A stretch of 64,000 nucleotides of DNA from assembly GCA_964478165.1 (NCBI GenBank), contig CAYZGU010000041.1, forward strand, positions 186,001 through 250,000, read 5' to 3'. The translations under genes and the position numbers were made by a program. The notes under the pieces were generated by a model, which saw only the letters and a program-made list of their open reading frames with translations, had not been told where the DNA came from and searched no databases. Source of the DNA: CAYZGU01 sp964478165 (GTDB taxonomy: Bacteria; Poribacteria; WGA-4E; JAJDTR01). Positions 60,500-64,000 of this stretch are shown here, one piece after another; position 1 is the first letter of the stretch, and each line of letters opens with the position of its first letter.

Positions 60500-62395
60500 T
60501 CAGTCGACGGCCCTAGTTTCAATCACGTGAGCACCCTCAAACCGATCTCGAATCTCCGGATCATTACTGGTGACAATCACCTGATGCTCATCGGCAAGCT
60601 GACAGATGAATTCAATCATCAAATTTCTCCGTTCCGCATCAAGATGAAGCGTCGGATCGTCAAAGACAAAGAAACCCGGATTACCCAGTGCTCTTGATAG
60701 TGAAACTTTTAAGCAAAGATAAAGAATCATCTTTTCACTACCACTAAGCAACATCAAGCTTCGATCGTTGCCTGCAAGCTGAAGTGACGGAAGTAGGTGT
60801 TGGCTTTTCAGATCAACCTTCGCGCCAGCGAAGAGGTCCATACGTTTCAGCCAACGTTGAAGTTCTTCTTCTGCTGGCTGGAGAATCTGCTGTTGCAATG
60901 CCTGAATCGTCTTTTCAACACCGTCACATGCAAGTTCGAGACTAAGACGCGTCTGCAAAATACGACCAGCTTCACTACGGACGTGCTGTAGTTGCTCAAG
61001 TTTATGGGCCATTACCGCTTCTTCCTTGTTGAGCGCCACAAGCCGTTTTCGCAAGCCACCAATCTTCTGGCCCAATTGACGTCTGTGTTCAAGCAGTTGT
61101 GCAGCCTCGGAAACATTCATTTCCGTAGAGAAATTATTTCCCGAATTCGACTCAGATTGCAGAGCCTGAAGCTTTTTATCTACAACATCGCATTCCGTGC
61201 GAACCTCTCCCAACTGTCGATCAATTCGCTCAAGCGCTTCGATTCGATTTCGTAACAGTTGACGCCGCTCGTTCAGTTCGCGTAAAGCGGTGAGGTTTGC
61301 CGTGTGCTCGTCTAGCTGCTGTTGTTTCACTTCTAATCCCTTTTTGCATTTTATTTTTTCTGTCTCCTTCTCCTTTACAATTTGCACAACAACTGATTCC
61401 TGAACGCGCTGCTGACAAGTCGGACAATGACCTCTATCGCTCTCGATTAGCTGGCGAAGATTCTCACAGGTAGCAGTCAAAGTTTCGCACTGACTGTTTA
61501 GGCTACCAATCTCCTGAATCAACTTCTCACGTTGGCTCTCAAGTGCTTGAGTTTCGGCAATCGCAGTTTCCACAGTTTCAATCGTCTGTCGAATGTGGGC
61601 AACATCGCTAAACCCACTGAGACTTGACGCACGCTCCTCAGCAAACCGAACAGCCTGATTCTCCAGGCGCAAACGTGTTTGGGTTAGTTCACCAACTAAC
61701 ATCTCATCTTGGGCACCCGTTGTTCGGCTGGACAGAAGTTCATACTCCTTCTCCAAATTTCCCAACTCATCTTGATTTCGCTGAATTTCTTCCTGGTGTG
61801 ATTTAACCGTGCTTACACGCAGACTCCGTTGATGTTCTTGAATCCGTTTCTCTTCGCGCTTGGCAATGCGCCTCCCTTCTATAAATCGTTGGCGGGCGTC
61901 TATCAGACGATCAATTCCGAGCAGCGCGTATAAAATCTCGCGTCTGTCCGACGGTTGTCGAACCAGGAACTCAAAAATCTCACCTTCCCGAAGGAATGTT
62001 GCAGCGGCAAGGTGATGGTACGTCAGATGAAACATCCCTCGCAACTCCTCGTCGGCTGTCCGTTTTCCACTCAATAGCACATGCCAACCATCTTCCTCTT
62101 GACGACGAAGTTGGACGTGGCCCAGAGTAGATCGAAACAACTGATACTCTTGTTCGTCATCACAAAATCCGATTCCGGCTGTTCCGCTATCCCCACCCGT
62201 TTGCGTCAATGCGGTTAGTGCTACCTTAGGGATAATTGGCTTTCCAGTAAGCGCGAAAAATATACTGTTTACGAGCGTACTCTTGCCACTGAAGTTCGGA
62301 CCGAAAATAAGATTAACTCCCTCGCTGAGATCAAAGTCCCTGCGGTCAAAGCAACCAAAGGATTTAAGGCGTATGTTTTTTAAACGCATAGTCAT
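60500..62395 (-). CDS. Rad50/SbcC-like coiled-coil ATPase
   Basis: A 631-residue SMC-family ATPase. Walker A GPNFSGKST (32-40), a long coiled coil interrupted at its tip by a zinc hook CPTC (Cys324, Cys327 in DRGHCPTCQQRV), a second coiled coil, the ABC signature LLSGSEKMILYL (about 549) and Walker B FFVFDDPTLHLD (about 576). The hook and head are Rad50-like, but the coils are short, since SbcC and Rad50 are usually 850-1300 residues. No Mre11/SbcD nuclease gene is next to it in the window. The start at 62395 (MTMRLKNIRL) is chosen; TTG 62404 is possible and overlaps the upstream gene's stop. Confidence 0.88.
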   Translation of the reverse strand: MTMRLKNIRLKSFGCFDRRDFDLSEGVNLIFGPNFSGKSTLVNSIFFALTGKPIIPKVALTALTQTGGDSGTAGIGFCDDEQEYQLFRSTLGHVQLRRQEEDGWHVLLSGKRTADEELRGMFHLTYHHLAAATFLREGEIFEFLVRQPSDRREILYALLGIDRLIDARQRFIEGRRIAKREEKRIQEHQRSLRVSTVKSHQEEIQRNQDELGNLEKEYELLSSRTTGAQDEMLVGELTQTRLRLENQAVRFAEERASSLSGFSDVAHIRQTIETVETAIAETQALESQREKLIQEIGSLNSQCETLTATCENLRQLIESDRGHCPTCQQRVQESVVVQIVKEKETEKIKCKKGLEVKQQQLDEHTANLTALRELNERRQLLRNRIEALERIDRQLGEVRTECDVVDKKLQALQSESNSGNNFSTEMNVSEAAQLLEHRRQLGQKIGGLRKRLVALNKEEAVMAHKLEQLQHVRSEAGRILQTRLSLELACDGVEKTIQALQQQILQPAEEELQRWLKRMDLFAGAKVDLKSQHLLPSLQLAGNDRSLMLLSGSEKMILYLCLKVSLSRALGNPGFFVFDDPTLHLDAERRNLMIEFICQLADEHQVIVTSNDPEIRDRFEGAHVIETRAVD

Positions 62396-62400
62396 TGGCG

Positions 62401-62631
62401 TCAATCACCGTTAGAATCTAGCTTTAGCTCGGTGTTATCGTGAATCATATCAAAGAGCATTTGCGCAGTAATCTTCTCACCACTGTGTTCAATTGCAAGA
62501 CGAAACCCGTGGACAATTGCATCAATTTCCGCAGCGCCCAGAATCGAAGTATACTTGCTCGTCGTCATGGCGAGTGCTTCAACCTCTTTGCTGTAGATTT
62601 CAACAAGCTCGTTCTCAAGTTTGGCCGGCAT
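62401..62631 (-). CDS. Small protein coupled to the Rad50-like gene
   Basis: A 76-residue acidic, helical protein (MPAKLENELVEIYSKEVEAL; AAEIDAIVHGFRLAIEHSGE) that I do not recognise. Its stop is only a few bases from the ATPase start, so the two are almost certainly co-translated. GAAAGG lies before the ATG. A subunit of the ATPase complex is a reasonable inference. Confidence 0.6.
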   Translation of the reverse strand: MPAKLENELVEIYSKEVEALAMTTSKYTSILGAAEIDAIVHGFRLAIEHSGEKITAQMLFDMIHDNTELKLDSNGD

Positions 62632-62928
62632 ACGACCTTTCCAATCTAAGATAGAAGTAATGGGAATCTATAAGCGTAACCTGTCGCATCATCATTCCAA
62701 CTTTTTTTACTGTCCTGTTTGAAAACCCGAAGCCTCCCTGCACATCACAATTCGTATAGAATCCACCGGCATAGGACTGTCGAATGAACAGTAAAGGCAA
62801 AAATCCAACCGCTATTCTTGTTCCATTTTCAGACACCAATAATCTACTCCCAACCAGACTACGCCAACGAACCATGTACGCTGCCATGAAAGAAACAGTA
62901 CCCGCCTTAAACAAATCTCAAATGGCCC
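62632..62928. other. Intergenic region
   Basis: About 300 bases between the heme-porin gene and the small protein gene. It contains CCTGTTTGAAAA near 62715, matching the left end of the possible element at 13119. A T-run (62700-62708) is present without an obvious stem. No gene is called. Confidence 0.45.
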
Positions 62929-64000
62929 TTAAAACCAGAAGTGGGACATCAGAATCACTTGATCTACCCCCGCCAACTGCCGGCCTAGTGCGCCGGGGGC
63001 ACGATCTTCATTTTCAAGATTGCCCCAGAAAAACAGTTCAAGCGACGCGTTGTCAGTGACACCATATCGCGCGCTTCCACTGATACGACGCAACATGTCA
63101 CCTCTTCTGACTCCTCTGTCCGGATCAAAGGACTCGTAACGCATTGATACAACAAGATTGGGCACAACCCGAGACCTCGTGCCCACATAGTATCCCCTTG
63201 ACAAAATCTCAATCTCACCATCCACCTTCTGCTCGTCCTCAAAACCAGCGCCAAAATTAACTTCGCCTTCAATCGATACGCCTTTGTAAGCAACAGTCAG
63301 GAACGCGCCAGCGACCATGGTCCGTTTGTAAACGGGTTTGTCAGACAGATACGACATCCCAACTCGAAGAGGCCCAACCGCGCTCCCGAACGTTGCAGTC
63401 CAGCCCTTGTTTTGATTGGAATCCGCCGGAAGTGCTCCCCCTCCGTTAAAAATAGTAAAATTCCCACCATTGAAGATGGCGGCATTATAGAATGCCTTCC
63501 CAACAGCACCGCCAACCTCAACACCAATTTCCCGTTTATTTGAACCAAGATTATAGCCTTGCCGTAGAAGCATATTGTGGTCATTATGTTTAATCCCGAA
63601 CGGTATGCGAAATTGCCCAACTTTGACATAGACATATTTGGGAACCACGTCAATCGTCGCAAACATATTGAGTGTGGTTCCCATGTTGTTAGAAGCAGTT
63701 AAATTGACCTTCTCCGAAGCTTGTACATTAACCGTCAGTTCACCCTGCATCATATAAAAGCTGTCGACGGATGAATGACACGAACCGCAGTTGGCCCTAG
63801 TAACAGCGTCTGAATGATCAACCTTAGTGGTCTTAATGTAGGCGGTCCGAATGTCAATCGCACAGCTCAGAATCCCTGTAATCTTGTCGACTTCGGCCGT
63901 GATTACGTCGGCATTAAAATCGTCCGGAAACACAAAATCGTTATCTTCAAAAACGTGTCCGATTCCATTACGCGGGCCCCCACCGGTAGGATTAATGTGG
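62929..64000 (-). CDS. Heme c-containing porin-like outer-membrane protein (N-terminus outside window)
   Basis: Open to the window edge. The first visible residues HINPTGGGPRNGIG are the continuation of a CxxCH heme site I know from multiheme proteins (CAVCHVNPTGGGxRN), whose Cys residues lie outside the window. A second heme site CGSCHSS follows in the 'DAVTRANCGSCHSSVD' region. From about 100 residues in, the protein becomes a beta-barrel (KYVYVKVGQFRIPFGIKHND, alternating strands) and ends in Phe (MSHFWF), as outer-membrane porins do. It could carry electrons across, or insert at, the outer membrane. Only the 3' part is present; the product name is provisional. Confidence 0.7.
   Translation of the reverse strand, partial: HINPTGGGPRNGIGHVFEDNDFVFPDDFNADVITAEVDKITGILSCAIDIRTAYIKTTKVDHSDAVTRANCGSCHSSVDSFYMMQGELTVNVQASEKVNLTASNNMGTTLNMFATIDVVPKYVYVKVGQFRIPFGIKHNDHNMLLRQGYNLGSNKREIGVEVGGAVGKAFYNAAIFNGGNFTIFNGGGALPADSNQNKGWTATFGSAVGPLRVGMSYLSDKPVYKRTMVAGAFLTVAYKGVSIEGEVNFGAGFEDEQKVDGEIEILSRGYYVGTRSRVVPNLVVSMRYESFDPDRGVRRGDMLRRISGSARYGVTDNASLELFFWGNLENEDRAPGALGRQLAGVDQVILMSHFWF

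Noticed and set aside
1..64000. tRNA, rRNA, CRISPR arrays or complete insertion sequences
   Set aside because: I looked for T-loop-like GTTCGAAT motifs, regular short repeats and transposase motifs. The few GTTCGAAT hits (near 74 and 12995) lack cloverleaf partners, and no spaced repeats or transposase genes are visible.

Overview
The window looks like a chromosomal piece of an uncultured, phylum-level divergent bacterium. Candidatus Poribacteria, or a relative in the same sponge-symbiont or marine-particle sphere, is my best guess. The clues are several phytanoyl-CoA-dioxygenase-like genes and copies, two formylglycine-type sulfatases, an ASPIC/UnbV FG-GAP protein, and a secreted FG-GAP protein whose tail runs from a VPNPFNPETWIP motif to SGVYFYSLKTG, as in secreted Poribacteria proteins I recall. 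The affiliation is an inference from gene content and no rRNA gene is present. I saw no tRNA, rRNA, CRISPR array or complete insertion sequence. Intact genes cover roughly two thirds of the window, which is low for a free-living bacterium.

Region 1 (about 1-15 kb) is accessory and decaying. It holds a broken phytanoyl-CoA dioxygenase (PhyH) gene containing a 24-bp perfect palindrome, an aldo/keto reductase with a frameshift and a nonsense codon, and a sulfatase plus glycosidase-like pair. It continues with an FG-GAP secreted protein that lost its start codon and is frameshifted near its end, a small ORF coupled to an intact PhyH, a second intact PhyH followed by a decayed tandem copy, a secreted protein and a second sulfatase. 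All four recognisable pseudogenes lie in the first 12.1 kb.

Region 2 (15-31 kb) is mostly housekeeping. It has a two-domain orphan DNA methyltransferase, then sucC-pgk-proS-sucD (succinyl-CoA synthetase split by glycolytic and tRNA-charging genes). On the minus strand are hisI-trpE-trpG behind a promoter and an intrinsic terminator that looks like an attenuator, then leuC and leuD, and a short DnaA lacking domain I.

Region 3 (31-52 kb) carries a possible short non-coding transcript, a lipoprotein, a zinc alcohol dehydrogenase, and the phosphate system pstS-pstC-pstA-pstB-phoU with a PhoB-type regulator on the other strand. A PhoR-type kinase lies 6.7 kb away. Between them are a nucleotidyltransferase, a VOC protein, a small membrane protein and an aminotransferase. 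A divergent phosphohexomutase follows.

Region 4 (52-64 kb, minus strand) holds an ASPIC/UnbV protein, comB, accC, accB, efp, rdgB and rph (the last two behind a strong promoter), dus with its terminator, a Rad50/SbcC-like ATPase coupled to a 76-residue protein, and a heme-porin fusion cut by the window end. Several unrelated stable palindromes without U-tracts are scattered outside intact genes or across gene ends.
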